NCBI RefSeq assembly: GCF_000721235.1
Contig: NZ_JOFH01000071.1
Location: 1 to 12,719 of the forward strand
DNA: 12,719 bases
Reading direction: 5' to 3'
Source of the DNA: Streptomyces olivaceus
GTDB taxonomy: Bacteria; Actinomycetota; Actinomycetes; Streptomycetales; Streptomycetaceae
Part shown: positions 6,959-12,615 of the stretch, one piece after another
How the letters are laid out: every line of letters starts with the position of its first letter
Position numbering within the stretch: the stretch's first letter is position 1
The notes under the pieces: generated by a model
Databases searched by the model: none
What the model was told of the DNA's origin: nothing
The model's input: the letters and a program-made list of their open reading frames with translations, nothing else
Translations under genes and position numbers: made by a program

Positions 6959-7495
6959 TCAGCCGTCGTCGGTCGTGGGGTCGACGACGCGGACGCCGAA
7001 GTGGGCGCTGAGGGCGGTGCAGGCGCGGCACGGTGGGGCGAAGCCGCCGTGGAGCGGGTCGCCGTCCTCGCGGATGCGGCGGGTGGTGAGTTTGGCGTGT
7101 TTGAGTGCCTTGCGGGCTTCGCCGTTGGTCATGGGTTTGCGGGCGGCGCGTTTGCTGCGTGCGGCGTCGGCGTTCGCGAGGTGGCGCGAGATGAGGATGG
7201 TCTCGGCGCAGCGGCCGGTGTAACGGTCTCGTTGGCCGCTGGTGAGGGTGTCGAGGAAGTCCTGGACGAGGTGGTGCAGGGCGGGTGGCGCGTCGGCGCG
7301 GGTGGCGGTGCCGGTGAGTGTGGCGCCGCGGACGGAGAGGGCGGCGGCGACGGTGGGGAGTATGCCGTCGCGGCGGTGCAGGAGGGCGGGGGCGTGGGTG
7401 GCTTCGGCGCTGCTCCAGCCGACGCGGGGGTCGCCGCCGCGGCGGTCGTCGGGCCGCCCGGTGTCGGGTCCCGTCTGTGTCGCACTCATGATCAT
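6959..7495 (-). CDS. YwqJ-like deaminase (toxin-type, free-standing)
   Basis: This 178-residue protein has the zinc-deaminase pattern of the YwqJ family. The first metal/catalytic site is GRCAETILIS, with Cys96 and Glu98. The second is PPCRACTALSAHFGV, with Cys156 and Cys159. Between them is a basic, helix-rich segment (SKRAARKPMTNGEARKALKHAK). YwqJ-type deaminases are known as toxin domains, usually at the C-terminus of LXG or similar secreted proteins and predicted to deaminate nucleic acid or nucleotides. Here the domain stands nearly alone after a ~40-residue polar N-terminus, without secretion or filament regions. ATG 7495 and ATG 7489 are both possible starts: AGGAGGGG (7498-7505) lies 4 nt or 10 nt upstream when measured from its AGGAGG core. 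The downstream partner is SUKH-3. The gene is divergent from the nuclease/SUKH fusion gene. Confidence 0.85.
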   Translation of the reverse strand: MIMSATQTGPDTGRPDDRRGGDPRVGWSSAEATHAPALLHRRDGILPTVAAALSVRGATLTGTATRADAPPALHHLVQDFLDTLTSGQRDRYTGRCAETILISRHLANADAARSKRAARKPMTNGEARKALKHAKLTTRRIREDGDPLHGGFAPPCRACTALSAHFGVRVVDPTTDDG

Positions 7496-7560
7496 TTCCC
7501 CTCCTGAGCATCCCCCCGGAGGTCACAGAGTGCCAAATCGCGGGGCTGCTGTGGAAGCTG

Positions 7561-7578
7561 GGGCGTGGCGACACGCCC
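7561..7578. promoter_or_regulatory. 18-bp perfect inverted repeat between the divergent genes
   Basis: GGGCGTG-GCGA-CACGCCC is a perfect 7-bp inverted repeat with a 4-nt centre. It is 66 bp upstream of the deaminase start and about 82 bp upstream of the plus-strand -35 box. In a 274-bp divergent spacer this is a natural operator candidate; a hairpin function is the alternative. Confidence 0.4.
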
Positions 7579-7593
7579 GGGTATGGGCGGTGT

Positions 7594-7619
7594 GTCACGG
7601 GAGGGTGACGTCTGGTCAC
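7594..7619. promoter_or_regulatory. Alternating GTCAC/GTGAC half-sites in the divergent spacer
   Basis: GTCAC (7594-7598), GTGAC (7605-7609) and GTCAC (7615-7619) form two overlapping inverted repeats with 6- and 5-nt centres. More copies of the pentamer occur at the plus-strand -35 (GTGAC, 7661-7665) and near the deaminase leader (GTCAC, 7522-7526). This could be a multi-copy regulator site, but short half-sites are common in GC-rich DNA. Confidence 0.3.
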
Positions 7620-7660
7620 GGAAGTGGTGGTGCGGGGGTCGGGTGCGGGGTCCGGCGCCG

Positions 7661-7689
7661 GTGACCCCTCTCGCCGTACCGCATAGGCT
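7661..7689 (+). promoter_or_regulatory. Promoter of the nuclease/SUKH fusion operon
   Basis: GTGACC (-35, 7661-7666) and TAGGCT (-10, 7684-7689) are separated by exactly 17 bp and match Streptomyces vegetative promoters well. Transcription would begin near 7696, giving a ~74-nt leader that contains the 9-nt repeats and the ribosome site AGGGGG (7756-7761). Confidence 0.6.
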
Positions 7690-7712
7690 GTCGGCACCGC
7701 GTTGGCGCGGTG

Positions 7713-7748
7713 ACCAGACAGTTCAGACAGTGCAGACAGATCAGACAG
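7713..7748 (+). repeat. Four 9-nt tandem repeats (NNCAGACAG) in the operon leader
   Basis: ACCAGACAG, TTCAGACAG, TGCAGACAG and ATCAGACAG follow one another without gaps. Seven bases (CAGACAG) are identical in all four copies and two vary. They lie between the predicted transcription start and the ribosome site of the plus-strand operon. Their length and core recall the repeats upstream of the SUKH-3 gene. They may form a site for an RNA- or DNA-binding protein; the function is unknown. Confidence 0.75.
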
Positions 7749-7769
7749 ACGCCGCAGGGGGCAACCGCC

Positions 7770-8765
7770 ATGACGACAGGTCGGCTCGGGCAAGCAGCCG
7801 CGCCGCCGAACGCGGCCTATGCCGGGCAGGTCGTGCATTTCCCGGATCCGGTGCGGGCGCAACGTCACCCGAGAGGGGTACGGGTGGACGAGGGCGGTTA
7901 CCCCGTCTTCTCGCCGTACGCCCGTGCGGTGGCGGAGATCGCGGAGCCGCCGGCGGGTTTCGGTGTCGACGAGTTGCGGCTGACGGACTACGTGTCGGCG
8001 AACGCGGTGCTCTCGGCGTCGGGGCACGAGCTGTGGGACACGGTCCCTGCGGTGGCGACGCCGCACGGCTGGACGTGGCACCACGTGGTCGGGTCGCGGC
8101 GGATGGAGCTGGTGCCGGTCGAGGTGAAGGCGCTGCTGCGGCATCACGGCGGGATCGCGACGGCGGCGGTGGACCAGGCCAAGCGCGGGACGCGGCCGTT
8201 GCAGGAGACGCGGCCGGTGCACTTCGGGCTGTCGAAGTCGGGCGTGGCGGTCTCGGAGCCGCAGGTGCAGGGCGTCGAGGAGGAGCTGGGATACCGGCTG
8301 CCGGGCGCCTACCGGTCGTTCCTGAAGGCGGCGGGCGGGTGCGCGCCGGTGGGTACGGCGCTCGACGCGGAGCTGGGACTGCTGGTGGACCAGCCGTTCT
8401 TCACGGTGCGTGAGGAGGCGGCGGTCAACGACCTGGTCTATGTCAACAAGTGCCTGCGGGACCACCTGACCAAGGACTACCTGGGGGTCGCTTTCGTCCA
8501 GGGCGGTCTGCTCGCCGTGAAGGTGAAGGGCGAGCGGATCGGGTCGGTGTGGTTCTGCGCCTACGACGATGTGCGGGACGTGGATCCGGGGTTGCCTCCG
8601 GCGGAGCGGGTGGAGCGGTTGCTGCTGCCCTGCGGTGAGGACTTCGACGCCTTCCTGTCGCGGTTGGCGGGGTCGCCGCCTGAGCTGGAGACGGTGGCGA
8701 ACCTGATGGTGGACGGTGGGTTCGCGCATGCGGTGCCCGCGGCGGCCGCGTCTGTAGGGGAGTGA
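7770..8765 (+). CDS. Fusion of a WHH (HNH-type) nuclease-like domain and an SMI1/KNR4 (SUKH-1) domain
   Basis: The protein has 331 residues. The N-terminal half resembles the WHH clade of toxin nucleases: GYPVFSPYA (about 43-51), a DYVSAN segment, then PHGWTWHHVVGSRRMELVP with Trp103-His104-His105, and ALLRHHGGIA with His125/His126. In that family these residues form the HNH/Endo VII-type metal site. The C-terminal half (about 160-300) looks like a SUKH-1/SMI1-KNR4 domain: VQGVEEELGYRLPGAYRSFLKAAGG, GLLVDQPFF, a strand-rich middle and VWFCAYDDVRDVDPG. The ATG at 7770 is chosen because AGGGGG lies 8 nt upstream and the promoter is at 7661-7689. The stop is 7 bp before the next gene, so the two form an operon. 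Toxin-like and immunity-like domains in one chain suggest self-inhibition or domestication (inference). No signal peptide or membrane helix is visible. Confidence 0.8.
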   Translation: MTTGRLGQAAAPPNAAYAGQVVHFPDPVRAQRHPRGVRVDEGGYPVFSPYARAVAEIAEPPAGFGVDELRLTDYVSANAVLSASGHELWDTVPAVATPHGWTWHHVVGSRRMELVPVEVKALLRHHGGIATAAVDQAKRGTRPLQETRPVHFGLSKSGVAVSEPQVQGVEEELGYRLPGAYRSFLKAAGGCAPVGTALDAELGLLVDQPFFTVREEAAVNDLVYVNKCLRDHLTKDYLGVAFVQGGLLAVKVKGERIGSVWFCAYDDVRDVDPGLPPAERVERLLLPCGEDFDAFLSRLAGSPPELETVANLMVDGGFAHAVPAAAASVGE

Positions 8766-8772
8766 GCTGGCG

Positions 8773-11412
8773 ATGGTGACGTTCGCGCAGGCGCAGGAGC
8801 GCGCGGAGGAGTGGGTCAACGGCGAACTGCCGGGCTACCAGCACCGCGAGGTGCGGGTGCGGGAGTTCGACCTGGGGTTCGTGGTGTGGGCCGAGGACCG
8901 TGCGGACGGGCCGCGTTCGGACGGGGGCGCGCAGCGGCTGGTGATCGCCCGGGACAGCGGTGAGGCGACGCTGTGGCCCGCGCTGCCGGTGGGTGAGGTG
9001 ATCCGCCGGTACGAGGAGGAGTACGGGCGTCCCGACGAGCCGGAGGCGCCGGTGCCGCCGCCCGCCGCGCGGGTGGATCTGAATCAGACGTCGTTCCTGT
9101 TGAGTCCGCCGGAGTGGTTGCAGGAGGCGGCGGACAAGCTGGGGATCCCGGACCGCCGGCGCGGCGACGGCGACGGTGGGGACGGCGGTACTGGGGGTGC
9201 CGGTTCCGGCGCCGCGGCCGCGTCGTCGCTTCCGGAGACGCAGGCCGGCGTGCCGTCGGGGCCCTCGGGCCCGGTTGCTCCGGCCGGCTCGGACGCGGCT
9301 GCTTCGGCGGGCGCGCCGGGGAGCGGTACGGCGTGGCCGACGCCTGCCGGTGACTCCGGCGCGGGCGCGGGTGCGCCGGGTGCGCCGGGTGCTCCTGCCG
9401 GGGCGACGCCCTGGGCGGGTACGGACACCAACGCGGATGCCGGTGAGGACCGTTCCGTACCGCTGCCGCAGACCGTGTTCGCGCCGCAGTTGAACGATGC
9501 CGCCGTCCACGGCACGCCGCCGCCCCCGGCGACGCCGGAGGCCAAGACGGCGCTGATGTCGGGGGGCAGCCAACTGCCGCCGACGGCACTTTCGCCGGCG
9601 GTCGGCGATCCGAACGCGCCGGGTGCGGCGGGTGCGGCGGGTGCGGCGGGTGCGCCGGGTGCACCTGCCGCGTCGCAGGGCGCGTCGTCGGGGGCGGGGA
9701 CGCCGCCGCCCGTGCCGCCCGCGCCTCCGACGCCGCCGGCCGGGTCCGGGGACGTCGCCGATGCCGCGACCAGCAGGGCGACGCCTCCGCCGCAGCGTGG
9801 CGGCGGTTCGGCCACGCCGCCTCCGCCCGGTGCGCCGGGTGCGCCGGGTGCGCGTCCGGGGAGCACGCCACCGCCGTCGGGGACTCCCGCGCCGGGTACG
9901 CCGGCGGGTGGCGGCTATGTGCCGACGCAGTTGGTGTCGTCGCTCGGTCCCGAGGGTCCGGGCGGGCCGTCGGCCCCGGGTACGCCTCCGCCGGGGGCAC
10001 CGCAGCCGCCGCCCGCTCCCGGTACGCCTCCGCCGGGCGGGGTGCACCATGCCGCCACGATGCTGGCCGACCCGGGCGCCGGTGCGCCGCAGCCTCCCGG
10101 TCCGCCCGGCCCTCCCAACCCGCCCGGTCCTCCGGGTGCCCCCGCGGCGCCGTCCGCTCCGGGGACGCCGCCGCCTCCCCCTGCTGCTCCGGGGGCGCCG
10201 GGTTCCTCCGGCGGGGCGGGCGGCGCGGTGCACCACGCGCAGACCATGCTGGCCTCGCCCTCGGTGGGCGGCCCCGGCGGAGTCGGCGCGCCGCCGCCAC
10301 CGCCTCCGCCGCCCCCCGGCGCCCCGGGCGCACCCGGTGCCGGTCAGTCCGTGCCGCCGCCGGGTGCCGTGCCGCCGCCCGGGCAGCCGGTGCCGGGGCA
10401 GCCGCCTGCGTACGGCTACCCGCCGCCGCCCGCCGGTCAGCCGACCGTCGGTCCGGGCTACCAGGCCGTGCTGCGCTACCGCGCGCAGGACGGTTCCGAG
10501 CAGCAGCTGATCCGGCGTTCGGCGCCGGGCACGCCGCATCCCGAGTGGCAGATCTTCCACGAGCTGCGTGCCATGAACGTGCCGCCGGACAAGGTCCTGG
10601 AGCTGCACACCGAGCTGGAGTCGTGCGAGCTGCCGGGCGCTTACTGCTCCCGGATGATCCGGGAGCAGTGGCCGCAGGCGCGCATCACGTCCATCGCGCC
10701 GTACGGCCCGGACCACGCGAGCCGTCAGCAGGGCATGCAGCAACTCCTCGCGCACCAGGGCGAGTTGCACCAGGTGGCCGACGGCCCGGCGCGTCCGGCG
10801 CCGGTGCGGGCGCCGCTGCCGCAGGTGCAGCCGGTTCCGCCCGCTCCGCCGGAGGCCGTCGGGCAGGAGCTGGCGGCTGCGTTCGGGCCGGGCGTCTTCC
10901 GGTTCGAGCAGGCCGCGGTGTCCCGGCAGGGTGTGCCGCCGGCGGTGGCGCACACGCTGGTGGCGGCGGGGCTGCCGACGGACATGGGGCCGTTCTTCTG
11001 GGCGCAGGCCCAGCCGGGGCGCCCGGTGCCGACGCTGGCGGAGCTGGCGGCGGAGCGCGGGGTGCAGCCGGCCTCGGACGCGGGGTCGTACCTCGTCGTG
11101 GGCAGTGACTTCGGCCGGGCGATCTGCGTGCAGTACGGCACGGCGGCGATCGTGGCGGTGCCGGTGGAGGCGGGTCCCGGCGGTGCGCCGGTGCCGCCGC
11201 AGTTCGTGAACACGGGGCTGCCGGAGTTCGTGCGTTCGCTGGCGCTGCTGGGCCGGATGTGGCGGCTGCGGTTCGGGCTGAACCAGGAGCAGGCGGGCCG
11301 CTGGACCGTCGACTTCCAGGCGCAGCTGGCCGCGTTGGACCCGGCGGCGCTGGGCTCGCCGGAGAGCTGGTGGTCGGTGCTGCTCGAGCAGATGTGGGAC
11401 GGGCTGCTGTGA
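8773..11412 (+). CDS. Four-part fusion: Imm35-like, Pro/Gly/Ala linker, deaminase-like, SUKH-4-like
   Basis: The product is 879 residues long. Residues 1-85 (VNGELP..., GFVVWAEDR, RLVIARDSGEATLWPALPVGEVIRRYEEEYG) resemble the Imm35/YrhB immunity fold. Residues ~90-562 are a low-complexity linker rich in Pro, Gly and Ala, with a nine-proline run and repeated T-hydrophobic motifs. Residues ~563-670 resemble the XOO_2897-type nucleic-acid/nucleotide deaminases of polymorphic toxins: HPEW (His589, Glu591) and TELESCELPGAYC (Cys618, Cys625) supply the likely zinc and catalytic residues. Residues ~692-850 fit SUKH-4: a GVFRFEQ strand, GLPTDMGPFFWA, YLVVGSDFGRAICVQ, and FVNTGLPEFVRSLALLGRMW. The ATG at 8773 is 10 nt after GGGGAG. 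It follows the nuclease/SUKH gene by 7 bp, and a strong terminator lies just downstream. No export signal is seen. The deaminase and immunity calls come from motif reading and could shift between related families. Confidence 0.78.
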   Translation: MVTFAQAQERAEEWVNGELPGYQHREVRVREFDLGFVVWAEDRADGPRSDGGAQRLVIARDSGEATLWPALPVGEVIRRYEEEYGRPDEPEAPVPPPAARVDLNQTSFLLSPPEWLQEAADKLGIPDRRRGDGDGGDGGTGGAGSGAAAASSLPETQAGVPSGPSGPVAPAGSDAAASAGAPGSGTAWPTPAGDSGAGAGAPGAPGAPAGATPWAGTDTNADAGEDRSVPLPQTVFAPQLNDAAVHGTPPPPATPEAKTALMSGGSQLPPTALSPAVGDPNAPGAAGAAGAAGAPGAPAASQGASSGAGTPPPVPPAPPTPPAGSGDVADAATSRATPPPQRGGGSATPPPPGAPGAPGARPGSTPPPSGTPAPGTPAGGGYVPTQLVSSLGPEGPGGPSAPGTPPPGAPQPPPAPGTPPPGGVHHAATMLADPGAGAPQPPGPPGPPNPPGPPGAPAAPSAPGTPPPPPAAPGAPGSSGGAGGAVHHAQTMLASPSVGGPGGVGAPPPPPPPPPGAPGAPGAGQSVPPPGAVPPPGQPVPGQPPAYGYPPPPAGQPTVGPGYQAVLRYRAQDGSEQQLIRRSAPGTPHPEWQIFHELRAMNVPPDKVLELHTELESCELPGAYCSRMIREQWPQARITSIAPYGPDHASRQQGMQQLLAHQGELHQVADGPARPAPVRAPLPQVQPVPPAPPEAVGQELAAAFGPGVFRFEQAAVSRQGVPPAVAHTLVAAGLPTDMGPFFWAQAQPGRPVPTLAELAAERGVQPASDAGSYLVVGSDFGRAICVQYGTAAIVAVPVEAGPGGAPVPPQFVNTGLPEFVRSLALLGRMWRLRFGLNQEQAGRWTVDFQAQLAALDPAALGSPESWWSVLLEQMWDGLL
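9622..9666 (+). repeat. 9-nt tandem repeat coding Gly-Ala-Ala/Gly-Ala-Pro in the linker
   Basis: Three identical GGTGCGGCG units are followed by GGTGCGCCG and GGTGCACCT, coding G-A-A, G-A-A, G-A-A, G-A-P, G-A-P. Similar GGTGCGCCG runs occur near 9379 and 9829. Such exact in-frame repeats should expand and contract by slippage, so linker length probably varies between strains. Confidence 0.75.
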
Positions 11413-11440
11413 GGCGCTCGCGCCGCTGACCTGTGCGACG

Positions 11441-11483
11441 GGCGGGGCCCGGTCGTCCTTCGGGGCGGCCGGGCCCCGCCTTT
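11441..11483 (+). terminator. Strong terminator after the fusion-protein gene
   Basis: GGCGGGGCCCGG (11441-11452) and CCGGGCCCCGCC (11469-11480) form a perfect 12-bp stem with a 16-nt loop, followed by TTT. It begins 28 bp after the stop codon at 11412. It should separate the toxin/immunity-like operon from the coiled-coil gene downstream. Confidence 0.85.
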
Positions 11484-11495
11484 CGTGTGCCCGGT

Positions 11496-11535
11496 CCGCG
11501 CCCCTCGTGTGCTCCGGCCGCGCCCCTTTGTGTGC
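11496..11535 (+). repeat. Imperfect direct repeat upstream of the coiled-coil gene
   Basis: CCGCGCCCCTCGTGTGC (11496-11512) recurs as CCGCGCCCCTTTGTGTGC (11518-11535), 22 bp apart start to start. It lies between the terminator and the region where the next gene's promoter should be; a weak -10 (TAGAGT, 11571-11576) follows. The role is unknown; it could be a local duplication. Confidence 0.45.
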
Positions 11536-11622
11536 GGTGTGTCGCGTTATGTGGGCTTACTTCCGATCCATAGAGTCGGTCGGGTCCAGTTAGCGCGACA
11601 CCGGGTTCACCACAGGGGTGTG

Positions 11623-12519
11623 ATGGGCATGAGCGGCGCGTCGGCGTCCGACCACGGCTTCGTGACCGCACGCGGGCGCGAGCGCGGCTACCGCCCCGGG
11701 CAGGTGGAGGAGTGCGTGGCCGCCCTCTGCGAGGACCGCGACGCCGCCTGGGAACGGGCCGCCCGCCTCACGGTGCTGGCCCGGGAGATGGAAGAGGGGC
11801 TCGGGGACCTGCTGGAGGTGGTCGAGCAGCTCGCGCCGCAGGACTACGAGGCCCTCGGGGGCCGGGCACGGCAGCTGTTCGCGCTCGGCGCGGAGGAGGC
11901 CGAGGCCGTGCGGGCGGGGGCGCGCGGCGCCGCGGAGGAGCTGATGGCGGACGCGCGGGCGTACGCGGCCGATGTGCTGGAGGCTGCCGGGGCGTACGCC
12001 GAAGAGGTGCGCGCCGAGGCGGACGAGCGGGCGCGGCAGGGGCTGCTCGCGGCGCGTGCGGAGGCCGACGGGGTGCGGATCGAGGCGCGGCGCGAGGTGA
12101 AGGCGGGGCGCGCGGAGGCGCTGTCCGTGGTGCGCGAGGCGCGCCGGCGTACCGACGCGATGCTCGCCGAGCAGAGCCGGGAGCAGGCGGAACGGCAGGC
12201 CGCGGCCGAGCGGACCGAGCGGGAGCGGGCCGAGGGCCTGGACGCGCACCACGCGGAGCTGATGGCACGCGCCGAGCAGGAGGTGTGCGAGGCGGAACGG
12301 GCGCTGGCCGGAGCCGGGGAAGCGGCCGTGCGCCGGCAGGAGGAGGCCGAGAGCCGGGCCGCCGAGGTGGTCGCCGAGGCCGGGGTGCGGCAGGAGCGGA
12401 TCGCCCGGGAGACGGAGCGGATGCTGCGCGAGCACGGCGAGCGCTGGGACGAACTGCAGGCCCAGATGGACTCCGTGCGCAGCAACCTCAGCTCGCTGAC
12501 CGGCCGCGGGGTGGAGTGA
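11623..12519 (+). CDS. Long coiled-coil protein with DivIVA-like N-terminus ("cellulose-binding protein" type)
   Basis: The product is about 298 residues. The N-terminal HGFVTARGRERGYRPGQVEECVAAL resembles the short DivIVA-type motif (F...RGY....V...) found at the start of Streptomyces polar and cytoskeletal proteins such as DivIVA, FilP and Scy. From about residue 35 to the end it is almost entirely charged alpha-helix rich in Ala, Glu and Arg. Heptad-like stretches resemble ATP-synthase b/FilP coiled coils, and similar proteins are often labelled cellulose-binding. A rod-forming scaffold role is a reasonable guess. ATG 11623 and ATG 11629 are both possible; AGGGG (11614-11618) precedes them by 4 and 10 nt. 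The frame is open further upstream, but that part crosses the promoter region and looks non-coding. It is separated from the upstream operon by a strong terminator, so a functional link is not implied. Confidence 0.82.
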   Translation: MGMSGASASDHGFVTARGRERGYRPGQVEECVAALCEDRDAAWERAARLTVLAREMEEGLGDLLEVVEQLAPQDYEALGGRARQLFALGAEEAEAVRAGARGAAEELMADARAYAADVLEAAGAYAEEVRAEADERARQGLLAARAEADGVRIEARREVKAGRAEALSVVREARRRTDAMLAEQSREQAERQAAAERTERERAEGLDAHHAELMARAEQEVCEAERALAGAGEAAVRRQEEAESRAAEVVAEAGVRQERIARETERMLREHGERWDELQAQMDSVRSNLSSLTGRGVE

Positions 12520-12556
12520 CGCCGAGCGGGTCGGGCGCATGGCCGGAGCTGCCCGT

Positions 12557-12587
12557 TTGACCCTCACGCGGCGTGAGGGTGGACGCT
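12557..12587 (+). promoter_or_regulatory. MerR-type promoter/operator palindrome
   Basis: TTGACC (-35, 12557-12562) overlaps ACCCTCACG-CGG-CGTGAGGGT (12560-12580), a perfect 9-bp inverted repeat, and a weak -10 (GACGCT, 12582-12587) follows at 19-bp spacing. A palindrome placed inside an over-long spacer is the hallmark of MerR-family controlled promoters, and ACCCTCAC...GTGAGGGT is typical for the actinobacterial ones. It reads to the right, but no MerR-type gene follows within the window. It could alternatively be the terminator of the coiled-coil gene, although no T-run follows. A second hairpin, GGACGC-TCGGT-GCGTCC, lies at 12581-12597. Confidence 0.5.
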
Positions 12588-12615
12588 CGGTGCGTCCGGG
12601 GGTGGAGAGCGACCC

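Noticed and set aside
7528..7536. TTGGCACTC on the minus strand, resembling half of a CIRCE (HrcA) site upstream of the deaminase gene
   Set aside because: The second half (GAGTGCTAA after 9 bases) is absent; the sequence there is CGGGGGGAT.
7507..7536. Possible deaminase promoter TTGGCA - 18 bp - GATGCT on the minus strand
   Set aside because: Transcription from it would begin near 7500, inside the AGGAGGGG ribosome site (7498-7505), which would destroy that site. The fit is therefore poor.
7713..7748. Tandem repeats considered as a CRISPR array or plasmid-type iterons
   Set aside because: The units are only 9 nt with no spacers, and no cas, rep or origin features are nearby; a leader-associated repeat is simpler.
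5352..8819. Very long minus-strand open frame (1155 codons) antisense to the kinase and crossing the SUKH-3 and deaminase genes
   Set aside because: Its translation is Pro/Arg/His/Thr-rich low complexity, typical of a GC-rich frame shadow. It overlaps several genes with clear family motifs and lacks any recognisable domain.
8443..10953. Long minus-strand open frame opposite the fusion-protein gene
   Set aside because: It is Arg/Gly-rich low complexity mirroring the Pro/Ala/Gly repeats of the plus-strand gene, whose ends fold into recognisable domains; a shadow frame.
11485..11622. Upstream in-frame extension of the coiled-coil gene to 11485
   Set aside because: This stretch immediately follows a terminator, contains direct repeats and a -10-like box, and its translation (CPVRAPRVLRPRP...) is unlike the protein. 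The ribosome site precedes 11623.
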